Source: Sycobia sp. Sy_11
Taxonomy: Eukaryota; Arthropoda; Insecta; Hymenoptera; Epichrysomallidae
Assembly (NCBI GenBank): GCA_018907035.1
Contig: JACCIC010000063.1
Coordinates: forward strand, 939,001-1,003,000
Direction: 5' to 3'
DNA length: 64,000 nt
The translations under genes were made by a program, and so were the position numbers. Every line of letters begins with the position of its first letter. The first letter of the stretch is position 1. The notes below the pieces were generated by a model. The model was not told where the DNA came from. It did no database searches and saw only the letters and a list, made by a program, of their open reading frames with translations. Of the stretch, positions 51,392 to 62,671 are shown one piece after another.

Positions 51392-52140
51392 GTTCCCCGT
51401 GCACCCCACCCCAGAAACATCGGCAATGCAACTCTGTTTAATTATACAATACTTGACCGTAGGGCGCGGATCCAGTTTCAGGAAAAGTTCTAGTCGCTCG
51501 CTCCATGTATATATAAGTAAGCGATACACGTAGTGCTCGACCATAGAATAGAGATAAAAGTACGGGTTTTACGTCGACTACGCGAGACCTCTGTATACAG
51601 ACCACTAAATACCTTCAGTTTTACGATCATTGTAACAAGCTGTGTAATGTCTTTAAATACATTATATGTATATATTTTTCATAAAAGATAGAAAAATAAA
51701 TGCTAGTTCATTTAATGAAACAACAAAAGTAAATTAAATTTTAAAAAGCACTCGAGTAGTTTTACAAATCATTGCAAATCACTATATTATTTAATAAGAC
51801 GTATCCAATGATAAATTTTGCATTAGCCATTGTAACGCAATGTTTTTACTTATCTTTATATATTATCAAATCTATCGGTTTTGGATCCAGTATCGTATGC
51901 CTAAGATTATCGATCATCTTACTGACGAGCGTATCAGATGGTTTAAGGCAAAAGGTACAAAAATAAATATTTTGTTCTTTTAAATTTTGTCCCAATTTTC
52001 ACTTTATCATTTAGATAGATTTTTTTCGCATTTTATAAAATAAAATAGAATATGCATATTGGTTGTCATCGTCTGGAAGACAATTGATACTGTTAAAGCA
52101 TGCTTTGTCAAACTACACAAGTGCTTTTTCAAATTTAATT

Positions 52141-52201
<61 letters not shown>
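52141..52201. repeat. (TA)n microsatellite
   Basis: Pure TA array of about 60 bases. Confidence 0.97.
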
Positions 52202-52203
<2 letters not shown>

Positions 52204-52424
52204 TCAGTAAATTAGATCTTCTTTGGCTATTCTTGGATGGGCGCCTATTTAGAACGCTACTAAATATTGTGCTTAAAAAATGTCTTATGTATCTTTTAGT
52301 ACTCTCTTATTTCATGCATTGTTGCGCTGCCCGCAGATTTAGCATTTCTGTCTTTAAGCGCCACTAGTTATTTCCTCGGTCGGACTCCTATTGGCTGCTA
52401 TTGTATTTGGCTTTTCCTATATAG

Positions 52425-52715
52425 ATGAAAAGAAATAGCAACAAAGGCCGCAAATTTTTTCGATCAGTCCCATTGTTTTCGAAAAAAAATCCATTTCTTC
52501 GTCGTTCTGCCGCATACTGTGCTGAAAATTTGACCCCGTCTATACCGTTTTTGCCGCCTCATCGTTCTGCTCCCGAGGGTTGTTTATCGACTCCGCTCGA
52601 GAATACCCTGCTTTTTCACGCTATTGAATTTGTGCGCTCTTTCACTTTCTCTATGAAGCGGTTTTCAATTTTTATTAAAGGAGCAAAATGTGTTTGTTTT
52701 TTTATTTACTTATAA
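52425..52715 (+). other. Hypothetical ORF, 96 codons
   Basis: This ATG-initiated frame follows CTATATAG and lies downstream of an ATTGG (CCAAT-type) motif at about 52389. The product begins MKRNSNKGRKFFRSV and is basic, with a hydrophobic, cysteine-containing C-terminus. The start context AG|ATG could also be a splice acceptor (TTGGCTTTTCCTATATAG). No homology is recognised. The local DNA is only moderately AT-rich, so chance remains likely. Confidence 0.12.
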
Positions 52716-52719
52716 CTAA

Positions 52720-53720
52720 CGTCGCCTAGTTTTTCCGCCGCATCGTCGAAAATTACAGTGTATGCAGATCATTTATATTCTGAGACTTTCGTACATATAT
52801 ACTAACTAGAAATTTATTAATATTTCGTTTATATGAACTTACGATCTTCAGTATTATTCTCTAGCTTTACCTAAGATAAAACATTTCAAAAAAATTTTAC
52901 ATAAGTAAATTTTTCCTTCTTTCGAAAAAGGATTATTAATAAATTTTTATGAGTATAAGATTTGGAAATCCTAATGCAATTTATATATGCATTACTGCAT
53001 TATATAGATTGAACTAATTTATTATCATTTAATGATTTTTTAACTCACGTTATATTATTTCTATAAAAACATTTAATTTATACTCGATTTATCATTCAGT
53101 TTTACATTTTAAGTATCTTAAAGCCAATTCAACTATTATTGTTATATTTTATAATAAAATCCTAATGTTGGCGGTCATATGAAAATTATAGCAAAGCTTA
53201 TAAGGTAAAGCGTGGTGTCAAGAGGTGAAGCTTCTTTGAGATTTTATAATTCTAGTCGTTATCTATCCGCAACATAAAAGAGCACAACATAGATTCGACA
53301 TTTATACATATATGCATCATAATCGGTGCTAATTAGCAAACATTAATTGATCGGTAAGTCCTTAAAAAGTCCTGTTCGTTCGCTTGCAGCTGTATACAGA
53401 AGTCGCCTAGGACTTATATATAGATATACAAAAATAAAAGAAAACTTATGTTGCCGCAGTAAATTTATGACCTAAGAAGGACACATTCTTGATCGAAGTC
53501 GAAGGAAAAGTTTGTATCTCAATACCAGGGAGGTCAGCGCACCTCTGATTTATAGCGAATAAATATACGCTCAAGTACAATAAATCACGGAAGATATTCG
53601 CCGAATCATTTGAATGATTTAAGAAACAACATGTTACTGTGTCATTGTAGATAAGAAACTTTTTTACATCTTTTTTACATTTTCATACGTCCGCAATTAA
53701 TTTCTCAAAAAATTTTACTG
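52720..53720. other. AT-rich stretch without gene
   Basis: An acceptor-like TTCGTTCGCTTGCAG ends at 53389 and a donor-like TCG|GTAAGT lies at about 53352, in the wrong order for an exon between them. Confidence 0.4.
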
Positions 53721-53730
53721 ATAATAATTA

Positions 53731-54039
53731 TTGTTCTATTTTCTTGATAACTTGCTTAATTTTATAAATAGTCAAAAAAGAAGAGATCATTTCCATCAAG
53801 ACAATTTGAGACAACAATTGGACAGGGAAGAAAAAAAGAGAAAAAAGAAAAGATGGAAGCCGCGAGTTTTTCAGTGTTTCACAAAAAATTACGTCGATTC
53901 TTTGATAGCGTTTCACCATCTAAATAATTACCACAGTATTCGTGAAATATCTTATACTCATCACATTAAAATGCCAATGTTTAATTTTTCAATCTTTGCT
54001 CACGAAATTACCCTGAAAATCAATTTCTATATATTATAG
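53731..54039 (+). other. Hypothetical ORF, 102 codons, AT-rich
   Basis: An open frame of 102 codons in AT-rich DNA is longer than expected by chance. The predicted product is highly charged in the middle (EEKKRKKKR) and otherwise unremarkable. There is no upstream promoter or splice signal I can defend. The frame includes a purine-rich low-complexity run at about 53828-53853, which suppresses stop codons and may explain the length. Confidence 0.09.
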
Positions 54040-54479
54040 GCACCATTTATGTGTAGTATTGTAACAATGAAATAAAATTCGTCATTTATGGATTTTTACA
54101 GCCTTTTGTTAAATTAATAGAATGCATTGTAACTTTTAACTATAAAATTATTTCCGAAGACTCAATATTCATTGCTGAAAAAATAAATCTTTTATAATTT
54201 GTGCAATAAGCGAGGTGTTACTATAAATTTGACGATGGCATGGTGATTTTTGTATATTCATTTTGTTGCATATAAATACATTTTATCCTAACCGATTCCA
54301 CGGGAAAAATGAAATTTTATCGACGGAACCTTCTCTTAAATCGAAATAAGCTACCATTAATTTCTCGTTTTCAACTGGTTTTTAACCGTGGCTACATTAA
54401 TAAAACGAAAATTCATTTTGAGGTCAGTAAATAAAGTCTGAAGGAGCGTCTTATCGTCGTCCCAGCAGGTAAAAAAAGG

Positions 54480-55270
54480 CAGCAGCGGCATAAAGCGCGC
54501 GAGCAAAGAAGTTTTAGCCGGGGAAAGGAAAAGACAAAGACAAGGCAAAAAGAACCGAACAAGAAGAAAGAGAAAGAAGAGAAGGGTGGCGTTGCACGTC
54601 GTTCTCCCGTGCACGCGCACGCGTGCCCGGCGAGGAGAACGGAGAATAGGGGAGGCGGTGGGCGAGACGCGGAGGTGGGAGAGAAAAAAAATCAACGCAC
54701 CAGCTCTCTTTTTGCCCACGACGCGGTTGGCCGACAGGCCGCTTGATAAGACGTTGACGAATGATGCGGCAAGCGACCGCGCCGACGACGGCTACGCTTG
54801 CCGATTAAGCGTCCACCCCCGTCGTTATCTTCCCCCCCCCCCTCTCTCTCTCTTCCTCACTCATTCTCCCTCTTTCCCTCGCGGGCGCAAAGGGAGCGCG
54901 TCCCTCGTCCCGACGCTCGGCTCGTCGAAGCTCGCCCGATCGCGACCCAACCTCCCGCGCGCCCCGACAAAAAACAACGAAAATCCTTAAGGAGGATTCT
55001 CGGCGCGATCTCTCGAGCCCCTTGCGCGGCGCCGGGCCCACAACGGCGACGTCCGGGCCACGAGCCGCCCCATACGACGCGATATACCGCGCGATATATT
55101 GGGGAGGAGGAGGATGTATACGTCCGCGCGTAAGTCGCTTATTTACCTTGGCTATACGCGCTCGCGCCGCGGGGATCGAATTGGCGTCGGCGTGGCCAGC
55201 AGTTGCGGACGACCGACCCTCGGATCGCCTGTGTACGCACGACAGACTGTCGAGGATAAATTGATAAATG
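54480..55270. other. GC-rich, CpG-dense island
   Basis: Contains a C run (54833-54842) and CT-rich sequence. Open frames in most phases, none recognised. Confidence 0.65.
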
Positions 55271-55699
55271 TATACTTCATATTTGCGTACAGGATTAGAG
55301 TTTTTGTTACGTATGCTCGTAAAATTATCATTCTGCGCAAAACCGAATAAGAAAATTAGGAAACCCGTTCGTCTCTATTCTCAAAGATTTACAATTACTT
55401 CGAGTCAGGGAGCCATGTTCAAATTTCCCCTTTCCCACGATTTACTTTCCCGCCGTAGGTTTTCTTAAACCTGGTTCTTTTAATTTCATATATATGAATA
55501 TTTTCCCTCGTGCAGACAGAGAAAATTGACAACATACTTTTGCGTCCCAGTGCGACGACCTTCGCAGCGTTTATCGTATAGTCTGCTCTCCCCAGCAGTT
55601 TTCTTCTGCGGTTGACCCGAAAAAACTCCCTGCATGTTGACTCGATCTTTCAAGGATAGTAACGGATTCTTCGCGAACCACGAATATACGAATGGTCTG

Positions 55700-57340
55700 T
55701 GGCCTGCATGATTTTATATAGGATCGGCCGATCGATTCAACGTGTTATTTATCACAAACCGATTGACGAAATATACCGTACGTTTTTTACAAACATATTT
55801 TTATATTTTCGTCTATATAACTATCGAAAACAAACAAATTGGCCAAACTTGCTTCCCGTTATTACTATTTGGTTTTCTAAATTCACATATTATGAAATAA
55901 TTAGGTATGAAGATCTTATTAAAAATACCTTAAGTTTCTGTTCAAGTTCAAGTTTTTGCAGTTTATAAAAATCTAAAACCTGAACCTAAAAGAGCTAATG
56001 ATAGCATATGTTCTAATTATTTAATTTAAGGATTTTAGTTTTAAATAAAATCCTATAAATTACAATAGTATTCTGTTATTGATATATTTAGTTTTGAAGC
56101 ATATAAAAATTGAAATGTTTATAAATTCAAAATGTTCTTAAAATCAAATTTGCTTGATTTTAACAATAAATTATGAAACAAAAGTTTAATTGTCATTTTA
56201 TTGGAAGAAAAAGAAAGAGGCGAAAAGAGAAGAAAAACAGCTGATCTGGTATAATCTTGTTATGTAACAGCTATATCAAGTACATGGAATATGAACAAGA
56301 AAAATTGTACTATATAAGTAGCTCTTTAGTGTGAAGAAAAAAAATAATTTCCACTTATAATTAATAAATATTTACTTAACTGCTAACTAAAAGGTGCTTT
56401 TTTGCCTTTTCACATTTGAGATTCTAATGCTGTCAAAAATCATAAAACATTTTGTAAATGAGCCTCAAATATGAGCGATCTGAAGAGTGAATTTTAAATC
56501 TGAAGTAATTTTAGCGAGTTTTTACAATATTTTCACATATATGTGAAATATAGAAATGTATATATATATATAATTTTTTGGCTTCAAATAGTGCATCATG
56601 ATAATAACATATATATCTTATATGAAAGCTCAAAATATAATATTATAGTTTTAGAAAAGGTGATCCATTAATAATATTGAGGTACGTCCAGCAGGATGTT
56701 TTAAAAATATTTTTTGATTTTATTCAAATGAATAGTAATGGAATGAATATTTTAATAAATCCATAGCATTGATGGATTGCATAATATGAATTTGTTAAAA
56801 TTTTCATTATATTACTATTAGTTTTTATGGTTGTTTTTTAAATTATTTTTTAATAATGCATTGTACATAATAATTTAAACCATAGTGAGTTATTGAGTAT
56901 TTCTATTCATTTTGATGTATTCAAACATTATATAATACATATATGATTTAAATATTATGTAAATATTTGGAAAAATATGAAAATTTTATTCATTAATTAT
57001 TTAAATTTTCTAATACATTGAAAAAAAATTCACATAATTTAAGATAAATCTAATTTCAAATAGAATCAAATCAGTTAGAAACAACATGAATAACATGAAT
57101 GTTATGCTCTTCAGCTAGGAAGAAGATATTTGAAGTTGCGAGAAAGCAAAAAATATTCATATCCATGAGTAACTGTATATGTAATAATATAGTGTCATTA
57201 TTTTAGCTAATATATTATATTAGAATAATTGTAAGACCGATAAAAATATTTATTAATTTTATTCAGAACAGTCAATATAAGTACAATTTTTAATTCTAAT
57301 GTATGTATTTTTGTCAGATTTAATAGATTCTTCAACTTGT
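55700..57340. other. AT-rich stretch upstream of candidate exon
   Basis: Very AT-rich, no gene seen. It runs up to the acceptor of the 26-nt candidate. Confidence 0.5.
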
Positions 57341-57361
57341 TATATTTAATACATTTTTCAG

Positions 57362-57387
57362 TTGGAGGAAATTGGTTCTACGGTGAG
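57362..57387 (+). CDS. Candidate 26-nt internal microexon
   Basis: A long pyrimidine-rich stretch ending in ACATTTTTCAG (AG at 57360-57361) is followed by a short segment and then GAG|GTGAGC, a good 5' splice site (GT at 57388-57389). With two bases of a split codon first, the exon reads GGNWFYGE, ends on a codon boundary and continues in frame into the next candidate exon at 59380. A second, weaker donor five bases upstream (ACG|GTGAGG, GT at 57383) would give a 21-nt exon reading LEEIGST, also open and in phase with the next exon. I prefer the downstream donor because it fits MAG|GTRAGT better and the peptide is rich in W, F, Y and G, as real protein often is. I do not recognise the family. 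A 26-nt open frame is easily found by chance, so the case rests on the paired splice signals. Confidence 0.33.
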
Positions 57388-57474
57388 GTGAGCCTCTCCT
57401 TGTTAGTTATATACTGATTATACGTATTTTGAAAATATTTATACCAAATAATCTAGGTGAGCTATACCTTTTCT

Positions 57475-57527
57475 GTATGTATGTATGTATGTATTTATGT
57501 ATGTATGTATGTATGTATGTATGTATG

Positions 57528-57579
<52 letters not shown>
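57475..57579. repeat. (GTAT)n(TA)n compound microsatellite
   Basis: About 15 GTAT units with one variant lead into a pure TA array. It begins 82 bp after the donor of the 26-nt candidate exon. Confidence 0.97.
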
Positions 57580-57583
<4 letters not shown>

Positions 57584-58871
57584 GTTAAAATGTATTCATA
57601 AAAATATTAAGTTTATTCTTCAACAGAGACGGACACAGAAAAAATAAACGTTCCAATAAATAATTTTGTAAAATTCTATTGAACAAGTTTATTGAACAAA
57701 TTTGAAAAGGTTCTCATGCCGCAGGTTCCCCTAAATTCTGATAATTATGAAGCGAAACAAATGTTTTTAATGATATTAACCCAGACGCCCTTCAGAAAAG
57801 GTCCAAACAAGTTTTTAATTTTCATCTCTTCTAAAACAACAACTCACTTATGCCTTTATATCACTGGAAACGAGTATTCGAAATAATTGATGAGCCTCTT
57901 GGGATTTGTTGGGAGAGGGTGGTGGAGGGGGGGTGCTCTCCGGAAAGACCGGGAAATTTTAGCGTACATATAACGCATACATAGACGCACACTCGTCTGC
58001 ATAGATATATCTACCAAAAACCGCGCTCCATCCCCAAATACATATATATAGTAAGTGAGGAAAAGTGCACTTTAGCCATGACTGTTACGCCGCGCTGCGT
58101 TTGTAGGTTACGCGAACTCAAAAGCGCAGGGGCTGGCAGGGAGGGGAGGGATAGGGTGGTAGAAAACGGGACCGAATAAAAAAGATTACCGGTAACATAG
58201 CGGTGGCGCACCGCCAGTCCGCCACTGCACGCCGGAATGTAACCGCTTTTCGAACATCAGAACGCTGGCGCGGTGGCGGCGGATTTCAGGATATATGTAT
58301 ATAACACAGACGCGTGCGTCTGCATCCGCGCACTTTTGCTTCGTCGTTTCTATATATGTTCTATGTGTAGGTGTAAAGTCGTGCGTGTATATGCGCATGT
58401 AGCAGTCATAGAAAATGCATCTTGTTGATCCCCCCGCCCGACGGCTCTTTGCAAGAGGATTCCCGCGGCGATGGCTGCTTCACCTAGAATCCACGCGGAA
58501 CTTGCCGATTCTTGTTCTACGGCTTACCTCTCCTGCACTTTGACCTGATAAAATTGATTTGTCTTGCTTTTGAAGGCGGAGCTTTAAATATATATGTCGA
58601 AGGTGCGTTTTGTATTTTCATTTTTAGACGATAGTTCGATGCTTACGTCAAAGAAATTGGCACGATAGAATTGATATAATTATGAAATATGGCAGGTTAT
58701 TGATTTTTATTAAAAAATATCCTCCTCTTTGATCGGATTCATCTACTAATTGTGTGGATGTATCTTTGAAATTAATGATACGATGTTACGAATAATTAAT
58801 TGATTTTTTTCAGATAAAAGCGCTTTTGAATCATCTTACCAATAGAATATCAACTTATCAAATGTCTGTAA

Positions 58872-58875
<4 letters not shown>

Positions 58876-58926
<51 letters not shown>
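58876..58926. repeat. (TA)n microsatellite
   Basis: Pure TA array lying between the two candidate exons. Confidence 0.97.
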
Positions 58927-58929
<3 letters not shown>

Positions 58930-59379
58930 GAAGAAATTTGTTTCGATAATTAATCACCTTATTCAAGTGACATTTATCAATTACACTCGTACTTCGACTA
59001 AATTATGGATATGATAAGATATAATCATCCGATCTATTTTATCGCCCAAAAAAGTATTTTATGAAAAGCAAAATTGAAATAAACCTGGACATTACAGATC
59101 GTGTTAAACATAATGAATAAATAAATAAATAATTGATAAATTAAAACTGATATGTTGAAATAGATTTTGACAATAACGAGGAATAAGCTGAATTGGTGCA
59201 ACAAGCCAGTTTGTTATATGTGCCTGTGTTGTAATAATTACTTGGAAAAGTTCAAATATCATATGAAATACCTTCTTCAAATGTCAGAGTTCTTCTGAGA
59301 TTTAAAGGAACTATTTTAGTACTTCTAAGCATGAAAGTATTGTTGCCTTTAAATAAATGTTTCTCTCTTTTTGTTTCAG

Positions 59380-59419
59380 GTAGGATATCAACATGACGTA
59401 GTCTTATATATCATCTTCG
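59380..59419 (+). CDS. Candidate 40-nt internal exon (or recursive-splicing exon)
   Basis: The acceptor is very strong: TTTCTCTCTTTTTGTTTCAG, ending at 59379. It is followed by a 40-nt segment and a good donor, TTCG|GTAAGC (GT at 59420-59421). In the frame set by the 26-nt candidate at 57362 it reads VGYQHDVVLYIIF plus one base of a split codon; the hydrophobic end could begin a membrane segment. A possible branch-point sequence, TTCTAAGC, lies about 50 nt upstream. The first six bases, GTAGGA, also resemble a donor, so the same site could be a zero-length recursive splice site whose 40-nt 'exon' is defined by the downstream donor and normally skipped. The protein family is not recognised. 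Confidence 0.35.
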
Positions 59420-59599
59420 GTAAGCTTTCTAAAAATATCGAATAAATTCCTGTAGTCCAAAAAATCTCTTTCTGACCAACATCAATTACTACGAACTTTT
59501 ATAATTTTTATTTGAAATACCTTATTTTCCGCCTCTATAATCTAATCGGTCAACTCCCCACTCCTCTCCAAATATTTTTACAAGAGCTGACGAGATAAT

Positions 59600-61350
59600 T
59601 TCCAATATTATGTTCCTATTTTAACCGCGTCGGGGCGGCTGTGCGAGAGAAGAAGCAAAGGCTCCTATAAATCGGAAGGGGAGAGAAGGCGAAAATTGGA
59701 GCGCGGAAAAATTCGAGCGCTGTTCATTTCGGCCGACCCGATTAATCGCATAATCCCGGGAAATTCGGAACGAGATCGGCGCCGCCGCAATCCCGCGTTT
59801 TGTTTTCGGCTCGATCAGAAATAATAGTAGAAGAAGTCGACCTCTACATATGCATTAATACTAAATGTCCAAAGAAGAGTTTACGGACATACAAAAGATT
59901 GTTTTCATAACATAGTGTTGCAATTGCCCATATTATGACTACTTTCGTTTTGGATCTTTCGATACTATATATACAGTTTACGATTTAACTAGAAAAAGGG
60001 AATTTAATATTCTACATGCATTATAGCGAATTTTCCTAATTCAGTAAACAAAAACATTAAACTTATGAATATTCCAGCAAGCGTTTCAACCTTATCTGTG
60101 CATCATAAACTAGGATGATCCTGCATAACCGGCAGCGCCAAAATCCGGCGAGGGCAATCATTAACCCGCAGGATATCGAATCTATAAACAATTTATTGTA
60201 GCGTCCGATCCAGAAATAATTCCATAATGATCTCTCGTTCTGCGGGAGCTCAGTGTAAAATATTCATCGCATAATTTTCAAGTGACTCGCATAATTTTCG
60301 CGTATACGTACACGCACGCGCGCGGGTGGGCGCGAGCGTATATGTATATAGATGGATAGAAATCCTATATTTGGAAAAGAAGAGCGAGGAAGGTAGAGGT
60401 GGGGAGAAGAAGAAGCTGGAGCGATCGAAACCGATGTCTCATGAAATATTTGTGATTGATAACGAAAATAAATCCACCCGCCGACTATATATGCTCCCGC
60501 AAAACTCATAAGGACGATGCAATTACCCCTTCTCCCGGTCTAATTAAATTAATTGAGGCACTCCCTCCCACGGATGTCGCTCGCCTCCCGCGCGCCTTCC
60601 TTCATAATGAATATCGCGATGGCGCCCAGCTGCAGTGATTAATTATTACGGACGGCCGACAAAGGAGCGCGAAATCTACCGCGGGCCCGCAGCAGAAGGA
60701 GGTACCCCCTTCTCCACCCACTGAATTTTGACGTTCGTGCACCAGCCTGTCTATCTTTCTCTCTTTCTGCCTCTCAATCTAACAATCGTCCTCGCTAATT
60801 CGTTCAAGCCAAGATTCGCTCTCCAAATGAGACACGGGGATAGCAGAGAGTGAGAGACAGGTAGAGAGATAGATAGATAGATAGATAGATAGAGAAAGCA
60901 AAAAGTGTAGAAGCGAAGCGAAGCGGGCGTTACACTATAATCGTGCTGTTGCGAGGCGACGGCGACGCAGCGAGGATACTGCGAAATCGGGTGAACCGCC
61001 GCGCCGCTGCTTGATAATTAACCGTCTATCTCGGGCGTATTTATCGGTTATATATATCCCACGGGCGGGCGCGGGCCTGGAGTTCGTCGTGCGCGCGCGG
61101 GCGTCCGCGGGAATATAATATCGCGATAACCCGAGCCAAGCAGATTTCCCCAAAATTGCTTCATAATCTTCGGGGATCGGCGCGGCGCGGCTGATCGATT
61201 CGTTCGACGACCCGCCCTCTTTCCCCTCCCCGCTCTCCCCATCTCTTCCCGCAACCCGCGAGCGCAACGATTATCTAAGCAGATTCGTAACTCTAAGTGC
61301 GGACAAAGAGGACGAAGCTTGCCAACGCGTACGTACAAGCGAGCGAGGGG
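59600..61350. other. GC-rich patches
   Basis: CpG-dense at 59625-59820, 60300-60720 and 60930-61300, AT-rich between. No protein recognised. Confidence 0.55.
60866..60891. repeat. (GATA)n microsatellite
   Basis: About six GATA units in purine-rich DNA. Confidence 0.93.
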
Positions 61351-61357
61351 GTGAGCA

Positions 61358-61365
<8 letters not shown>

Positions 61366-61419
<54 letters not shown>
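61366..61419. repeat. (GA)n microsatellite, left arm of inverted pair
   Basis: GA array with one GCGA interruption. A complementary CT array lies about 137 bp downstream. Confidence 0.97.
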
Positions 61420-61422
<3 letters not shown>

Positions 61423-61552
61423 CAGGTACAGAGACGGCGCAACTTCGTCAACTTGACTAATCTTCAAGTTAACTCGAAGGACGCTTTAATCCTCCCTCTG
61501 ACGTTGCGATAGAAAGCTTTTGGCCGTGGGAAGGGACACTGGCGAGAAGCCG

Positions 61553-61555
<3 letters not shown>

Positions 61556-61593
<38 letters not shown>
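61556..61593. repeat. (CT)n microsatellite, right arm of inverted pair
   Basis: Pure CT array, complementary to the GA array at 61366-61419. Confidence 0.97.
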
Positions 61594-61597
<4 letters not shown>

Positions 61598-62550
61598 GTT
61601 TCTATCCTCTCCCACACTAATTCTCGCATTAAAATTATTCGGGCACTTGCCCCGGCCACTACAGAGAACGTGGGCGAACGAAGTTGTCGAAGGCCACTCA
61701 CCTCAAGTTCACCTCTGAATAAGTATGCCTTCGTTCGATCATTTAATTAGGCATTGACGAAAGTGTAGTTGCAGTTGCTTAGCTTGCTACTCCGATAGTT
61801 TCAACGACTTGCAAGTTGGGAATCAATTCGAAATGAGAGTTTCCGACTGACTTTAGCCCAGCTATAACAATTATGTATATATACATTATACTTTTTATAT
61901 CAATTTTATTACTGCGAGTGTAATACTCCAAGTTAGAAAATTATAAATGATCGTAAAAACTTTATTCGCTCTATTCGTTAGCATTACGTTGGTAATGTTT
62001 AATGACAGAAACTCTAGCAAGGTAGAGGACACTTCGATATCGGTATTTTCAATTTTTTATTCATTTTTTCGAGTTTTCCTCGATATAGCTTAAATTTAAT
62101 AATAATTTTAAAGCTTCTTACTCAATTATTAATAAAAGTTTTTAAACGCTTCGTTATTCTGTAAGCTTCGAGTTAAAAGACAGCTTTTTCGCTCGTATCA
62201 GCTCTCCATTTCGTGATAATTCTCGAGCGAAAGCGGCAATTTATAAAATATTGTTGAATTAAGCATATATACTTCCGTTCGTATCTCTATATTATTTTTC
62301 AATTTTGACGCCATTCGATACGAAGCCAGTGGGATACGTTTTAACCTTTAATTCCTGTATTATAACTGAAAATATAATGACTGATCAACAACATGGATAA
62401 ACGAGTCCGGTCTTTCTATCTACGTTTGGCCGAATAAAATTGAACGCCCATATATACGAAAGCAAAAATAAGGTCAAGTCTAGAATAACCGAATATTTTA
62501 TAATCCAGATGAGATTGATTTTTCACTGTTTTTATAGGAACCTTTCTGCC

Positions 62551-62552
<2 letters not shown>

Positions 62553-62581
<29 letters not shown>
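62553..62581. repeat. (CT)n microsatellite
   Basis: CT array that ends in TTACAG and so also resembles a splice acceptor. Confidence 0.95.
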
Positions 62582-62586
62582 TACAG

Positions 62587-62671
62587 ATATTTGAGGAAAA
62601 CTATTTCTGAAGCTATTAGAGAAGTTGGTTACCCGAAGAGATTTAAGCCGAACATAAGCGGCTTGCATTAG
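62587..62671 (+). other. Possible terminal exon after (CT)n acceptor
   Basis: A (CT)n array ending in CTTACAG forms a formally excellent acceptor. In one frame the next 27 codons are open (YLRKTISEAIREVGYPKRF and on to TAG). Its phase does not fit directly after the 40-nt candidate at 59380; another exon of 3n+1 nt would be needed. An upstream acceptor, TTTTTATAG at 62537, competes. Weak. Confidence 0.1.

Noticed and set aside
54466..54480. CCCAGCAG|GTAAAA as a ratchet point
   Set aside because: The pyrimidine tract is short and broken, and the donor is weak.
58826..58879. 54-nt segment after TTGATTTTTTTCAG, in phase between the two candidate exons
   Set aside because: The acceptor is fair, but the only donor is CT|GTAAAA leading into a TA array; phase agreement alone is weak.
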